A model generated the notes under the pieces. That model was not told the origin of the DNA, did no database searches, and saw only the letters and a program-made list of their open reading frames with translations. Both the position numbers and the translations under genes were made by a program. DNA of 64,000 bases from Gamsiella multidivaricata. Taxonomy: Eukaryota > Mortierellomycota > Mortierellomycetes > Mortierellales > Mortierellaceae. Within the stretch, counting starts at the first letter, position 1. Each line of letters opens with the position of its first letter. This document shows positions 1 through 13,500 of the stretch, piece by piece. Location: the NCBI RefSeq assembly GCF_025024155.1, contig NW_026251730.1:248001-312000 (forward strand), read 5' to 3'.

Positions 1-109
1 TGCAGCACGCTATTACATTTGACATTACAAAGATGATACATCAGTATGCCACTTTCACAAAAAAAAAAAAAAAAGCAAACCGATCCAATGAAGAATATTT
101 CATGACTTA

Positions 110-556
<447 letters not shown>

Positions 557-1090
557 GATGAAAAAGTGTTTATATGGAGAAGAAAGGGGAGAGGGGCGAT
601 ATGACTAGGTGAAGAAGAGAAAGGTAAAGGAAACCCTTTATTCTCTGGCAAAAAAAGGCGTCTAGTGAGTGGGGGTATTCAAGCAATAAAGTGATAGAAG
701 ACGTCTGACTTGCACAGCAGGAAAGAACAGCCTGTGTCAAGAGGAGGCAATGGGATGGAAAGGGGGGGATGTGGATGTGTCTTGACAGCGGTGTAAAAGC
801 AGCAAGGGGACAAGCGATGTATGCTCACGAAAGGGTCAGGGCCTTTTTTTTTTTTAAGAGTGGCTTTCGTAGTTTTGAGTAAACAATCTGTATTTCAGGA
901 CTGCTTTCCTAAAAGAGAGAGGGGCAAACTCAGTTTCCCCGCAGCAGCACTTACTTTTTTGTGAAGTGAAGCCCGCAGTTCCACGCTGCGGCAAAGCAGC
1001 TCCAATAAAAGGCAACCCCCCGCTCCTCCCCCTTTTATTTTTTTTTTCTCATACCTTTTCACTTTCACGTATACCGCCGACCTAACAACG
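557..1090. promoter_or_regulatory. Divergent promoter region between SPB1 and eIF5
   Basis: No supportable gene. The stretch separates two start codons pointing outward and holds a poly-T run near 845 and a long pyrimidine-rich tract (about 1015–1080) immediately before the eIF5 start, typical of a fungal core promoter/5' leader. I could not recognise specific factor sites. Confidence 0.5.
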
Positions 1091-2675
1091 ATGCCGCGGC
1101 CAGCGAATGCAAAGCCCAAGAAGGGCATCAACAAGCGCAAGCTGATGAACTCCATGGTCAACATCCCAAGCACTAATCCCGACCCATACTACCGCTACAA
1201 AATGTAACACAACGCGTATTTATTAAAGAAGAACGCGTGTCCAATTGAACTTCCTCCTTACTAACGAGCACAACATCTGTTCTCTCCGCTCAAATAGGCC
1301 CGCACTTGAAATTCGTATCAACCCCTCTCGCATCCGGACCAATAACCCCGCAAAAGAGCCCATCGAGACCCCCGCTTCCACCCAAATCCAGAACCTCACC
1401 GCCATCGCCCGGGCCCTCAATCGCCCGCTCGAATATCTCTCCAAATACTTTGAACTTGAGCTCGAGATGCAAGGGGTCATGGATGATCGTCAACGATGGT
1501 TCAAACTCTGTGGTGGGGAGGTCTCTGAATGGGAGCTGATGCGTGTCCTCGACAAATTTATCCGACGATTCGTGTTGTGTTATATCTGCAACAACCCCGA
1601 GACGGCCTTGACGATTTTCAATACCCATATCATGAAGGAATGTGGAGCCTGTGGACAGAGCACACGTGTGGATCGTTTCTCGAAATTGACGAGGTACCTC
1701 CTCAGGAACAGGAACTTTGGCATGGGATTTGTATCCGTCGCTCTTGATCCTACAAAGTAAGGTGCTTTTATCCAGTCACGCTTTTTGTGCTTTCAATTTG
1801 TTCCCTGAATCCTTTCGATGACTTTTTGCTCACTCTGTTGCAAAAAAATGCGAATTTGTTGACTTAGATGTCGGTTCTTGAAGGAGGGCGTTACTCAAAC
1901 CAAGGGTACTGTCATGACCTCCGCAACAGGGTTCAAAAACGGTGTCAAGGTCGCTAGCGCTGCAGAGATTGAGGACGACGATGAGGATGAAGACGATGAC
2001 GATGACGAGGATCAGGACTGGAAACTGGACACATCACTTGAGGCAGTTGCGCAGCGGAGACTGCAGGAACTCGACTTGATCACGCGTGTGGAAAAGATTA
2101 TGAATGCAGGACTGGGCGACAAAGCCCGAGGTATGTCAATAGTAACCCCTCCTTTCGAATGCTGGGAAAAAAAAAAGAGGCAGGCCAATGTGTTTCGAAT
2201 GATACTGACTGTGGTACGGTCACGGTTGTGCTTTTTTTTTTGGGGTGTCATAGATCCTTATAAGGTGTTTGAAGAGTTCGTTACAACACCAAAGGAGGCG
2301 GCAACAGGGTCAGGCCCAGTGCTGCCAGACAAGGACGAGGTTCTCGGTCGATTCTACACATTGGATCTCGAAAAGGAGGGCGCTATCCTTGTTTTGGAAA
2401 GACTGCAGAAGCGACAATTGGAACCGCAGGACACTGCAGCTGAAGGCATGTCTGAAGATAGTCCGACACCAGAAGTACCATCGGAGCAGGAGAGCAGTAA
2501 GACAGTGTGCCGAGAGGACTATAGCGAGATGATCCAGGTACTAAAGGATAGTCTAGAGCGTGAGGTGGCTGTGGAGGGCATCCTGGATGAGAGCAGTAGT
2601 GGTCTGAGCAGCAGCGACGATGATGATGACGACGACGATGAGGATGAGGATAGGGATGAGAATGAGAAGAAATAA
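1091..2675 (+). CDS. TIF5: Translation initiation factor eIF5 (divergent)
   Basis: eIF5 is the GTPase-activating protein for eIF2 in start-codon selection. Exons 1091..1203, 1298..1756, 1868..2130 and 2254..2675 (GT–AG throughout, phases consistent) give 418 residues, close to the usual ~400–430. The N-terminus shows VNIPSTNPD-YYRYKMP, which carries the catalytic arginine of the GAP motif; the KMP block is completed only after splicing. A C2-C2 zinc ribbon follows (CYIC…CGAC), then an acidic stretch and a DW-containing linker. The C-terminal W2/HEAT region is unusually short and weak (LGRFYTLDLEKEG… is its best part) and ends in an Asp/Glu tail. An in-frame ATG at 1154 starts exactly at the conserved MVNIP; I chose 1091 because of its better context and the pyrimidine leader just upstream, so the first 21 basic residues are uncertain. 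Confidence 0.85.
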
Positions 2676-2754
2676 TAAAGGCAGTTGCGAAACTGTAACC
2701 TTGATGTTCATTGTATGTCTATCGCATATCGCTCTAAAGAGCTCAGGACAATGT

Positions 2755-2787
<33 letters not shown>

Positions 2788-3763
2788 CGCTCCAATGGCT
2801 CTTGATCTTGGTTTCTGTTACCCGGTAATAGTTGAAATGGGCGAATTTGCGGTCCCAGGAGGGCGCGCCCTCTTTGCGAGGGGTTTCACACTCCGTAGAG
2901 GGATATGATACCCTGCTTAAGCAAGCACTGCTAACAATAGATGTCTCTTCATTCTTCTTCCCGGTGTCCCACGCCTATCGCGTAGCTGCTGTATCCTCGA
3001 GGGTCTCTGTGCCCTGCCTATTATTAGAGAGATGCACCTCGTTAGACAGACTCATTTGGAAATTGATCGAGGGGCCTATTTCTTCTTCAGACCACGGTAA
3101 GAGGGCACTGCTTGACACCCTTTGTCAATGCAATGCTTTGTCACTTCAACAGACACAGGCAAGAGGAAGCTCCAATGGCAGTGTTCCTGCCTGTGTGTCA
3201 TTTGCGGCAGTGCCCTTCAAAGGGTTGGTTCGAGTGAATGTACGTGAACGTGTGTTGGGGGAAGGGGCTCTCTGCAGATGATGGATGCTCTCCCAAGTTC
3301 AATTCATGTGTAGAGAGAGAGACCGACCGGAAAGGCGTTTTTATGTGAGCAGATGGTAGTGTCTAGTGTATATCTGGATAACTGTATATCTGGCAGTGCG
3401 CACTGCACCCCTGCAGCGATAATGAATACAGGTAAGGAAAAGAGAGTTTCGAGAGCAATTTGTATCGTAAAAATAGCCCCGCTCCCTCGCAATAACGACC
3501 GAACCTTATTTGATTACACGCTTCCCACACGCGATCCATACATGGACTGGGCGGTTCGCTGCTGGTGCCTGGAAGCAGAGCCGAAGAACGGGTCTCGCCC
3601 TCGACTTGCATTGCTGTTTAAAAGGGTTTCGCTCGCTCCTATTCTCTCATCCCTCTTCTCTCATCCCCCGTCTCCCATCCCTCATCTGATCTCTCCATCT
3701 CTCCCCATCTCCTCCCTGCCCAACTCCTATACGTGAGCACCCCCCACCAAACATATTATAATA
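2676..3763. other. Intergenic; poly-T tract and pyrimidine-rich promoter
   Basis: No gene supported. A ~30-nt poly-T run lies at about 2758–2787 just after the eIF5 stop. From about 3630 to 3730 the strand is a C/T-rich tract leading to the next start codon, as expected for a strong fungal promoter. Short open frames here have no recognisable features. Confidence 0.45.
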
Positions 3764-4913
3764 ATGAAGATCACTGCCTCCCTCGCTCTCCTCGGCGCCA
3801 TGGCCTCGATGGCCACCGCCTTCATCAACCCCACCGACCCCTGGGGTGACTCCATCTGGAAGCCCAACACCCAGGTCACCATCAGCTGGAACGACGACGG
3901 CAAGGCCCCCAAGCTCGGACCAGAGCATGTCTTTGACATCTACCTCAGCACAGGCGGCGACCAGAGCATGTTGAACATTGCCACTATCGCCACCGGTGTC
4001 AAGGCCGGCGAGGTCTCCAACATCACCTACACCGTCCCTGAAGTCACTCCCCCCGGCAAGAGTAAGTGTCTCTTTCATTTGTTATCATATCCCAAACAAG
4101 CTCAATTGCCACCGACATCCGAGGGCAATCCCCAGTTTTTTTATTGGGGGAGGGGACACAGATATTTTTACCTGCACAAGAGCATTTTACAGAGGCGTAA
4201 CAGGACCGGCCCATTGGAGCAGCACAACTACAATAGGAATGGCTTCTTCAGCAAACAGCAACAGCAACAGCAACAACTGGTAACAACTACCAGGACTATT
4301 GAAGTCCATCCACCAGCACAGCAACTCGTTCTGTCGTTCTGTTGTCAGCACCTTTCTGGCTCTCAGATACTTCAACGGAAATGGAATCTTACCAGCAACC
4401 CGCGGAGAAGGATGTCTGCATTAAACAAGAAACCGAGGAGTCGCATTGGTCGTGTGAGGCCCAAAGAGCCCCTCTTCGTAAGGCATTTCGGAAACCCAAT
4501 CTAACCATTTTATTTATTTTCCCCCCCTCTACATAGTTTACTTCTTGACTTTCAAGGCCACTGCTGGACAGTTCAGCGATGTCAACAACCCCGGCGGTCT
4601 CGCCTGGAGCACCCGCTTCACGATCACAGATCTCGCCGGCAACCCCGGTACGCTCAAGCCCACCGGTGTTCCCGGTCAAAACCCCGGTGCTATTGGTGCC
4701 ACTGTCGCCCCCGGCGCCGGTAGCCCTAGCGCCACTGCTACTGCTACTAGCACTGCCGCTGGTAGCGCTGCTCCCTCGGGCGCTGCCTCGCCCACGAGCG
4801 CTAGTGCTGCGCCCGCGGCTACGAGCAACACCAGCGGTGCTGGCTCCGTCGGTACTTCCGCCCTGTTCGCTGCTGCTGCTGTCATCGTCGGCGCTGCTGC
4901 TTTGGCTCTTTAA
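3764..4913 (+). CDS. Secreted GPI-type Kre9/Knh1-like cell-wall protein
   Basis: Two exons (3764..4061 and 4537..4913) encode 224 residues. Residues 1–19 are a clear signal peptide (MKITASLALLGAMASMATA). The next ~100 residues fit the Kre9/Knh1-type Ig-like N-terminal domain (INPTDPWGDSIWKPN opening, ITYTVPEVTP, then after the intron IYFLTF). This is followed by a Gly/Pro then Ala/Ser/Thr-rich spacer and a hydrophobic C-terminal helix ending in -ALAL, the layout of a GPI-anchored wall or surface protein. The donor is GTAAGT at 4062 and the acceptor ACATAG before 4537; the joined codon is in phase. The 475-bp intron is long for this genome and contains a CAG/CAA tract near 4256–4277. The family is linked to beta-1,6-glucan and wall assembly; the precise role here is unknown. 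Confidence 0.82.
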
Positions 4914-6582
4914 ATGAAAGGAATAGTGCGGTAGTTACCTTCCCATGGGCTATCGAGGTCTTCCTTTTTCGTTTTCACCATGTCGGATCATGACTGATCC
5001 GGCGATTAAAATAGCTAAAAAAAAAATGTATTGTGTCATACTTTTTTAAAAGTCCCATTTTCATACCCCCCCCCTCTTCTCACCTCCAGCTGATCCCTAG
5101 TATGAGTATCTGTTGCCATTTTAAAAAGAATAGCCATAATATGACCTTGTAGAGTAATAAACAGAATGCGACCATCTAGTCTCTTCACTTGACCACTTGA
5201 ACAGTGTAATCGATTGAGTATTCAGGCTTAGAATTAGATCGCAATGCTGAAGGTGGAGCGGCCCCTTCTCTTAGACGCCAAAAATCGATCTGTGCGCCTA
5301 TTGATGAGGTCGCAATTTGAAGGGCCGTGAGTAAACTAAACTGGGACGTTGTAGACGCGCGCGCATGGGCATTATCAAACAGGCAAACGTTTAAACTAGC
5401 CAGTCTTTTTTTTTTTTTTTTTTTTTTTTTTGGAAATTCGATCCCTTTTAAACCATCAGAATCATTGTTGTAGTTGCTACTGTCAACGCAACTGCGGTCG
5501 TCTGACTTCTGTGTTGCCCTTAGGAAACGAGGATGCGGTGGAAGTCGATGCGCGGAGGAACGATGCTAAATAGTACCCTATGCGATTTATACTCTCCTAA
5601 GCCCTGGTTGTCAAATCGGATTGGTGGAGGGCGAGCGAACGAGGGCCATAAGAGCTTTCGCTGTAGACAGCCGTAAAAAGCATGGTGGCAATTTAGATCA
5701 TCTTCTGGAACATCAACATCGGGGGATTGGTGTTAGTACTGGACCTGTAGCTGCAGTGGTGATTGTTCGAGCGCCGCAAGCCGTTCCATCGGTCTTTGCA
5801 GAGCCTCGTCCCAACACCTATCGCTATCACGCTGGGCCCTGCTCTAGGATTCCTATATGACTTTGATGAGTAGATTCCACCAAATGGTCATGCTCCTGCC
5901 GCTGTCGTTATTCCCATCCGCTCATTAAGTGTATCCAAGAGGTTCGACTTTGGCGCGATGCATCTCCCTCTGAAAATATCACTCCTGAAATTGTCTTCAT
6001 TCGTGCCTAATGCGGCGCAGATTTAAGCGTACAATAATTCTCCTCTAGTCTTGAAGTAATAGGCCGCTGCCGGTTTCATGTAAACCAGGCGCAAGCATTC
6101 TCTTATTTACACCCTGCACAGCGGGGAGTCTTTGCTATTTTGAGTTTAGTGCGTGCTCCATTTACTGTACAGGATGATCAGTATCAATGGTGGTGCTAAG
6201 AAGTGAATGCACTAAAATTCATTAGCCCTGTGTTCAGACCGATATAATGGACAAAAACCATACACCATTCTACCACTATCAAGACATAATGCCAACGTCA
6301 TTTATCCCTTTGTTCATTTTTAGAGGTTGCCTCGATAGTTTTTATTGCCAAAAGACGATGCTCAAAAATAAACAGGTGCGAAAAGAATGGTTGTTTTCCT
6401 GACATTAGCCTGACAATGGCGTTCCCTTAGGTATCGTCGACTGAACTCCACCCTCGGTTGTTGAATTCACCACGCCTGACAAATAGACAAATCGTTCCTT
6501 TGTTCATGCTCCAGCATCCTCCATGCAATAAAAAAAACCGGTCGGTATCCAAAGGGTAACAGTGAAACAGTCTGAGCCACTC
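4914..6582. other. Gene-poor intergenic stretch
   Basis: About 1.7 kb between the convergent Kre9/Knh1-like and eS12 genes. Poly-T of ~26 nt at about 5407–5432. An open frame at 5621–5860 shows no family resemblance or codon-use support. I see no tRNA, 5S rRNA or transposon signature. Confidence 0.4.
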
Positions 6583-7129
6583 TTAACGGGTCTTGAAGTA
6601 CTCCAAGAGGACGTTCATGGCCTCAGACTCCTCACCGAAATCCTTGACGACAACGCACGAGCATCCAACGACCTTGCGGGCATTGCCCTCGCGGTCGATC
6701 TTGCAAAGACCGGCCCACTCGCCCAACTTCTTGGCATCGGAGACCTTGATCAGGTTGATGTTGTGCTCAGCGCAGAGAGCCTCGACCAACTTGATGTACT
6801 CCTTCTCGGTACAGGTCTCGACGAGGACAGCCATATGGGCCTGACGTCTAAAGACAACAGCAATGGCAGAACAGAAAAACTACGTTGTTAGACAACCAAT
6901 TGGATTTGTGGCTGTGCCTACAACGTAAAAAACAGACCAATCGTTGTCGTCCGTACCTGTCAAGGGCCTTGGCGCACTCACGGAGACCACGGGCGAGGCC
7001 ATCGTGGACAAGGGCACGCTTCAGAACGTCCTGGAGAGCTTCCTCAACGGACATCTGACCACGGGCAGAGGTATCGGCAGCGACCTCAACCTCGGCAACC
7101 TCAATAGCGGCATCTCTTTCTGCAGACAT
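6583..7129 (-). CDS. RPS12: 40S ribosomal protein eS12
   Basis: Component of the beak of the small ribosomal subunit. Exon 1 (7129..6957) encodes [16 protein letters not shown]… with [30 protein letters not shown]. The intron 6956–6848 has donor GTACGG and acceptor TTTAG. Exon 2 (6847..6583) continues [11 protein letters not shown] and the strongly conserved [20 protein letters not shown] and [14 protein letters not shown]. The spliced protein is 145 residues, the normal length for the family. The open frame beginning at MAVLV is only exon 2. No anomalies. Confidence 0.96.
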
Positions 7130-7942
7130 TTTTTGATTTTTAATATGGGGGTAGACGTCCTCGCTAGAAACACAGAAGCCGAAGAAGGGCACCATTATTG
7201 TGAGTATGCCGGTTTTATTGTTCATACCGGGATGACGCGCATCCTCGATAGTATCAATTATATCAATTGTATTGATTGAGTCCTGAACTGTTACATTCTA
7301 TTTGAATTGTCGATCCAGTGATGCTGGATCATTCGAATGTGCCCATCCCAAATCCCAAAAAAGTTGATTCTCGCATTACTGATGAATATCGATCTTAACT
7401 CTGGTGCTGGTCCTGATACTGTATATCATTCGATATCCTTGATACGCGCTTCTATCCCGTGAGTGCTGTCGATCCTTTTTGCTTGCGTTCAGTTGTGTAT
7501 CCTTCCTGAATGGGGCCGAATCTGCAGTGTCGCAACTTACATGTCACAAAAGTGGAAGATCTCAACATTTCAAATTTTTGCAGTTCTTTTATTGGAAGAG
7601 GTCCCCAAACGCATCCGATAAAAAACAAACCATGACGTGAGCAGGAAGCAGCTGCTCTGCTGTTTTTTAACTTGGTGTGCTAGCACTATTTAACTAAACG
7701 TTTCAGTCTCATTTTAAGCTAAATACAGTCCCTTTTTGAACATTTTTCAGCTGCAGCACACCAGCACGAGGTACTGGCTAAAAATAAAAGAGGGCGCGCG
7801 CGCGCGCCAAAAAGCTCTTTCATGAAGAGCCGTAGGCTGCAAGAGATAAATAATACCGTGTAGATCTGGCGTTTTACTTATTACTATTTATTTTTCTTGA
7901 TCTTAATGCTTCTAAGAGTACTGCAGAAACGGGTAGTTCGCT
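7130..7942. other. Intergenic with alternating CG run and short hairpin
   Basis: Upstream region of eS12 and downstream of the F-box pseudogene. It holds an alternating purine–pyrimidine run (about seven CG steps, ~7793–7808) followed at 7813–7829 by a small inverted repeat (GCTCTT/AAGAGC). No gene is supported. Confidence 0.4.
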
Positions 7943-10423
7943 TTAATCCACATGACAATCTCTTCTTCCTGGCCCTTTTCCTCTCCCTTCAAACAGGCCA
8001 CGAATCTCTTGTAGTGCTGGCCAGTTCTTGCACATCCACTGCACCTCCTTTAGCCCAATCCGATGATCCATCCGTGTGACCTTCAAAATCTTCAAGTGCT
8101 TCAGTCTGTCCATCGCCTGTAGGCCGCTCTCGAGCGACAGCTCCAGGCATGGCTGCTGATAGCACGCCGGGACTTCCATAATGAATAGTCCATTCTCGTC
8201 ATCAACCCCAAGGGCAAGCTCCTCAAGCGCCGAAAACGACCCAAGGAACTGGCATACCTTGACCTGCGTCTCTCTTTCTAGTTCCGGATCGTGACCAGCA
8301 ATATTGACACGGACGCCACTGATCATCAAGCGGAGCACCTTGAGCGTCCCAGCACAACGCCAAGTCGTGGCTGCCAAGCCGTCGTTGTTCAGAACATCCT
8401 GGATTAGATGCCTCGCATCCAGATGACACATTCGCGGGCCATATGTCAGATAGCCCGAAGGTAAGAGATCGAGATATTCCAGGGAACCTAACATAGGGAG
8501 CATCTGCATGACCGCCACGCCTGGCTCATTTTGCCATTCTTCATGAGATGCCTTAAAGTTCTTGACCGCAAGATGGGTGAGCGTAGCTGCTTGCCGATGG
8601 ATGGCTTGAATAACCGGGTTATATGACGTCTAGATGACGCCAAGGAGCAGGAGCTTCTTCAACCCCACGCGTCCATGGCACTCCTTGGGCGTAGCATCGT
8701 TACGAGATAGCAGTGGTGATTGAGTTGGCGTGGATTCTGATGGTGCTGAGCTTTGACAGCACGCATCTAAAAGACAGGCAATTTTTGGTATCTGGTCAAC
8801 AGAATAATGTTTTGTGTAGAACGCCAGCTCCTCGATCATGGGGCAACACTCTTTAATGGAGTCGACAGTGGAGGCCAGCAAACTTGTAGAGCAGCCTATG
8901 AGACTGAGCGATTGCAGCTCTGGGCAACGGCGTAGAAACTGGGGCCGGGCAGACAGAGCTGCATCACCCTCCAAAATCAGTCTCTTGATTCCTGTCTTGG
9001 TCGCGAATGTCTCGTTGGTATTACTGCCTTTGACCGGTACCTCGACAGTAGCCTGGCCTGAGATCCTCAGTGTCTCTAATGCAGGTGAACAATGATCCAA
9101 AAGGTATCCCAGCCGCTGTTGATCGCCGTCTCCAGGGTCGATTAGAGATAGGGACATTAATCCTAAATCGAGCGATCGAGCTGAGAGTATATTCATCGCC
9201 TCGGCACTCCAAAGAGGTTTTCGGACACTGTGGAGCATCTTGATATGGGGTGCACTCTGGAGAAAACGCAAGAGTAATAGCATGTCGAATGGCTCGTCTT
9301 GAACCCAGGCCATTGGTCGTGGAATGTCAGACGGGGCATGAGGAAGTTCGAAGGGATACAATATGATATTTTCGAGAAGATCCTGATTAGGGGTTTCTAG
9401 GAGGGATTGCAACTGTTGCTGTTGCTGCTGGAATTGCTGTTGCTGCTGCTGCTGCTGATAAACCAAAGTGCTGTGATGTTCCAATGATACTGCGTATCGT
9501 CGAAGCTCTTGCTGGGATAGCAGTCGTTGAAGCCATTGACATTCGGTTAAAAGGATTAACTGCAACTCTCGAAGCTCTCGAAACTGTTCTCGCGATGGAT
9601 GGTCTATCGGTATACCGGGAATTGAAAGTGTCGTTCGAAACGCTGGAGCCACTGCTCGCATGAACCGCCGTGTGCTTTCTTCCACTGACTGAAATCGCTC
9701 AAGTAGATTCCTGGCCTGGTCTTGCTCCTGCTCCGAGAACCATCGCGCCGAGGCCTTTGGCGCTTGTGCCCGCGACTCGTGCAGCTGAGTTAGATGGTTT
9801 GCTTCTGTCCACACCTTGGAATTCTGTTCAAACAGCTCATCTAACTTTTCCGCCAAATGACGAATGGATCCGAGGCGTCTCCATTTTACGAATTCCTCTT
9901 TGTATATTTGGCGCTGGCGAATCGCATGGGTGTCGAGGAAATTCTTCAAAAAGAGCTCTCGTTCATCTAACCAGTCCTTGTCGCTGTAGGCCTGAGTAAT
10001 CTCTACTTGCTGTGCTGAAAAAATAGCTGGGGGAGCCGCGTAGACCAACTCGTTATCAATCTTGGATATATGCAGCGCTCGTGAAATGTCCTGGCGTTCT
10101 TGATCGACTCGGATCGGCCAAGGGAACTCGAGGATATGCAAGGACGGCAGGTGAGTCAATTGAGCACTCAAAAATGGCTCCAAGCTCTTACAGGTCTGAA
10201 GACGGATTACGCGGTTATGGCGGATGTTTCTTGCAATAGCCCGTTGGACCTCTGGGCAGGCAGTGAAGCGACGGTGTTGAATAAGGGTCTTGATGGAAAT
10301 GGTGTGCCAAAGGAAGGGCGAGAACAGTGGCAGACACGACTTTGACACGCGGCAGCAATTGGCCAGGTCTGTATTGGAGAGAGTAGACTAGATGAGCAAT
10401 AGGAGCTCTGGTATCTCTGCCAT
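7943..10423 (-). pseudogene. F-box/LRR protein gene with two in-frame TAG codons
   Basis: Substrate-receptor type F-box protein (SCF ubiquitin ligase adaptor family) with a long leucine-rich C-terminus. From ATG at 10423 the frame reads MAEIPELLLLI, then TAG (10390–10388, codon 12), then STLSNTDLANCCRVSKS and LFSPFLWHTI, so the F-box is continuous across the stop. The frame stays open for ~585 codons to a second TAG (8632–8630, codon 598) and resumes with LRR-like sequence (LKVLRLMISGV, LEELALGVDD, LKHLKILKVTRMD) to TAA at 7943. A poly-Gln tract lies at about 9420–9465. No ATG between codon 12 and the F-box end could rescue it. Each TAG is one C-to-T change from CAG. Either a young pseudogene or, less likely, a readthrough or sequencing issue. 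Head-to-head with TTI1, 158 bp apart. Confidence 0.75.
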
Positions 10424-10581
10424 GGTGAGGTGGTTGGAATGGGCTGGCTGTTGGGACAAAACAAGCGAGAGGTGGGAAAATAAAAGTGGCCCCCTTTATT
10501 TGAATCCTAAAAGTGCTCAGCTGCTGTGCTCGCAGCCCTCCTTTGTCAACGCCCCCTGCACCACCCGCCAGCCAACCAACC

Positions 10582-13500
10582 ATGCAGGAGCAGGAGCAGA
10601 CAGGCCCATCTGAAGAGACGGTACTGACCTTCAGTCTGGTAAGCAAGCCAAGCAGCATCGCCACCGCCCGCACGCTTCGAACTTTGGAACGCGTGAAAAC
10701 TGATCGAGCTTTACCACTCTGTCTGTTGCGAAATCAGCTCAGAGGCCCTGCCTCGCACCTCATGAGTCTTCCCTCCATAGATGCATCTAATGCTCAGGAA
10801 GCCGCTCGGAATCTCGAATCAATCTGCACTGTTCTGCGCGCCATGCCCGATCCAGAGTCCCATTTTGACAAGAAGCTGATCGCCTATACTCAACATGCCC
10901 TCAACCATGTTCTCCAGCTCTGCCAAAAGTTTATGCTGCCGGAGAAGCGCTTTGATTTTCTGGTCGAGGCCTGGTGCAAGTGCCTGGATTTCATCCTACG
11001 GCTGCCAGACGGATATGCATTTGTGATGGGCTCCAATTGGCAGTTCAGCATGGTATTGCTCGACGTCCTGCTCCGCGTAGTCGATGGCCTGATGCCAAGG
11101 CCACCACAGGCACAAAAGCAGACTAAAGACGCCACAACGTTGACAAAGGATCGAATGTCAGATGAGACGCGTCTTGCAGCCCTTCGATGTCTGATTCTCG
11201 CCCTTCCTCAGGATAAAAGCGCATCCACCCTACTGGATGGAATTGCAGACACAGGATATGCCCTTCCGGATTCAGAAGACGTGATGAACAGTTTTGGAAG
11301 GCGACTGAGGACAAACAAGGACACAGAAGTTCAGGCACTTCTCCTAGGCCCGAAATGTCAGTCTCTTATCGGTCAAACGGTGCTCGCTCTTTTGGATGCT
11401 GCCAAGGACGCCAATCTTTTGTCTCTTCGTACGACCGCATTGGAGGGTGTTAGGAGGTTAATCGGATGTCTTGAGACCCCAGAGCGAATTGCGACTTGGT
11501 TTCCAGGGGTGGCGGCCGGCCTCACCAAGGCGATGACGGAGCGTGGACTCAAAGAACACCACAGTGTCTTATGTAAAGCACTGGAAATTTGGACGTTCAT
11601 GATCGTACACGTTCTCGGTGGTCAATTTCCTGCTGGGCCATCAATGGAGGAAGCGGTGGCGAGCGGCGCAAGCCTGAGTGCGACACTGATGGATATGTAT
11701 AAAACCAAGGCCAAATTGACAACCCAACCGGTAACAGCAACAACAACAACAACAGCATCTATGGCGGAGGGGTTTGGATCAGTGACATGGATGAGGAAGA
11801 TGAATCATGGCCTGCAGACCCTCTTCAAACAGGTTGCACCGCTGCGGAATCATTCTCACTGGATGGTGCGCTACCAATTTGGAGAAATGGCGTTCAGGAT
11901 CCTCAAGGATTGCCAGAACCCGATCACCATTATGAGTGGAGGTCCAAGTCCGTTTGGAGTTGCAGCTTTCTTGCTCGAGACATTGATTGGATGTACGCAG
12001 GACGAATACAAGGATGTATCCACGCCCGCAAGATCGTATATTGGACAACTCACCGCAGAGTACAAGGACATGGGCCTTACAAATGTTGGCAAGGAGATCT
12101 TGCGAGAGAGATTGATGGCTCTATCCCGCGTACTATATGGGATCGATGAGAGAGTGAAGCAGGGCGCGATCCGGATGGCACAGGGACTGACGCTGTTCAT
12201 TGGGACTCAGATGCGGTCGCTTATCAACCACCAGACCTTGTTGTCCTATGTTCAGCCATGGATCAACGTTTCGACCGTCGAGCAGCTGGATCCGCATAAT
12301 ATGGAGGAACGAGGTGGACTCTTGGATACGGCGTCTACTGAGAATAGCATCGAATCAGGGAATATGCAAGAGCAATGGAGGGTATGGGTCCAGTCGCATA
12401 AAGGATCTGGTCGAAAGTTCGGTTTTCCTCGCAGAATCCATCTTCACTTGCGAGAGCAGCAGACATCACACGCATTCATGGCTTTTATTCGGCAAGTTGG
12501 ATCAACTACAGAGATCGACATCTGGACAGAAGAGCTCATTTCATGCCTACAGCAGGATAGCCGGGCGGTGCGCGACAACCAGGAATGGTTCGACTCTAGA
12601 TCTGTCTCGTCTGTGCTAATGTTGAACCAACTGCTTCTTGGAGCTTACGGCATCAAGCTTTCAACTATCGGCGACACATTCAACCCAACTACAGCAGTCA
12701 ACAGCACACAAAAGGATCTGGACGGCGAGAAGAAGGCATCGTCTCTTAGAAGAAAACGCCAACGACATGTCAGAAGAGCTGCGAAGAGTGTGCTGGATGA
12801 ATACTTGGCGGTCTTGGCGGAATGTTCACAGATTTCCGCCGACGTGACAGCGAGACAGGAAGCGACTCAAAATGCAGCGTCGTCTGCAGCCAAGAATAGT
12901 CGGACCAAAAAGCTGGCTCTCGCATCGCTGTTTGGCATGGAGGGTGAAGGATTCGATATTGAGCAACCCGAGACCGTGATTTACGACCACAACACCGATA
13001 TCACCTTGCAGTGCCTGCTTTTGGAGGGGATTGCATCTGTCGCTCTGGTGCTAGGTGGTACGGAGTTTGAAATGGAACTTGTACGAGTGCTGTACGTCTT
13101 ACTCGAACATCTTGGCGATCAGGATTCGGCGCTTGTGAGAGACACTGCTGAGGCGACACTAGAACACGTTGCGTTTGTTTGCCACTATGACTCAATCGGG
13201 GATTTGATTCAGGCTAACTACGACTATGTGATTCATCAAGTGTCACAGAGAATCGCCTTCCTGGGTTCGAACCCGAAAACGCCGCAGGTCCTTTGGTCGC
13301 TCATCCGCGTTGTTGGACCGCCTGCGATCTCCATGCTGGAGGACTCGGTCACAGAGATTTTCGACGCTTTGGATCATTGGAAAAGCCAGGAAGATCAGAT
13401 CGGTGAGGGGCTTTTGAAGACCCTCTGTGAAATCGTCAAAGTCATGGCGCAGGTGGCTACATCATCATCATTCGCCGGAGCATCTGAGGCACCTAGGGAA

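Noticed and set aside
7943..10423. UAG reassigned to an amino acid in this genome
   Set aside because: Other clearly intact genes here (38127–39773, 49446–51056, 47397–48219) end in TAG at the expected C-terminus.
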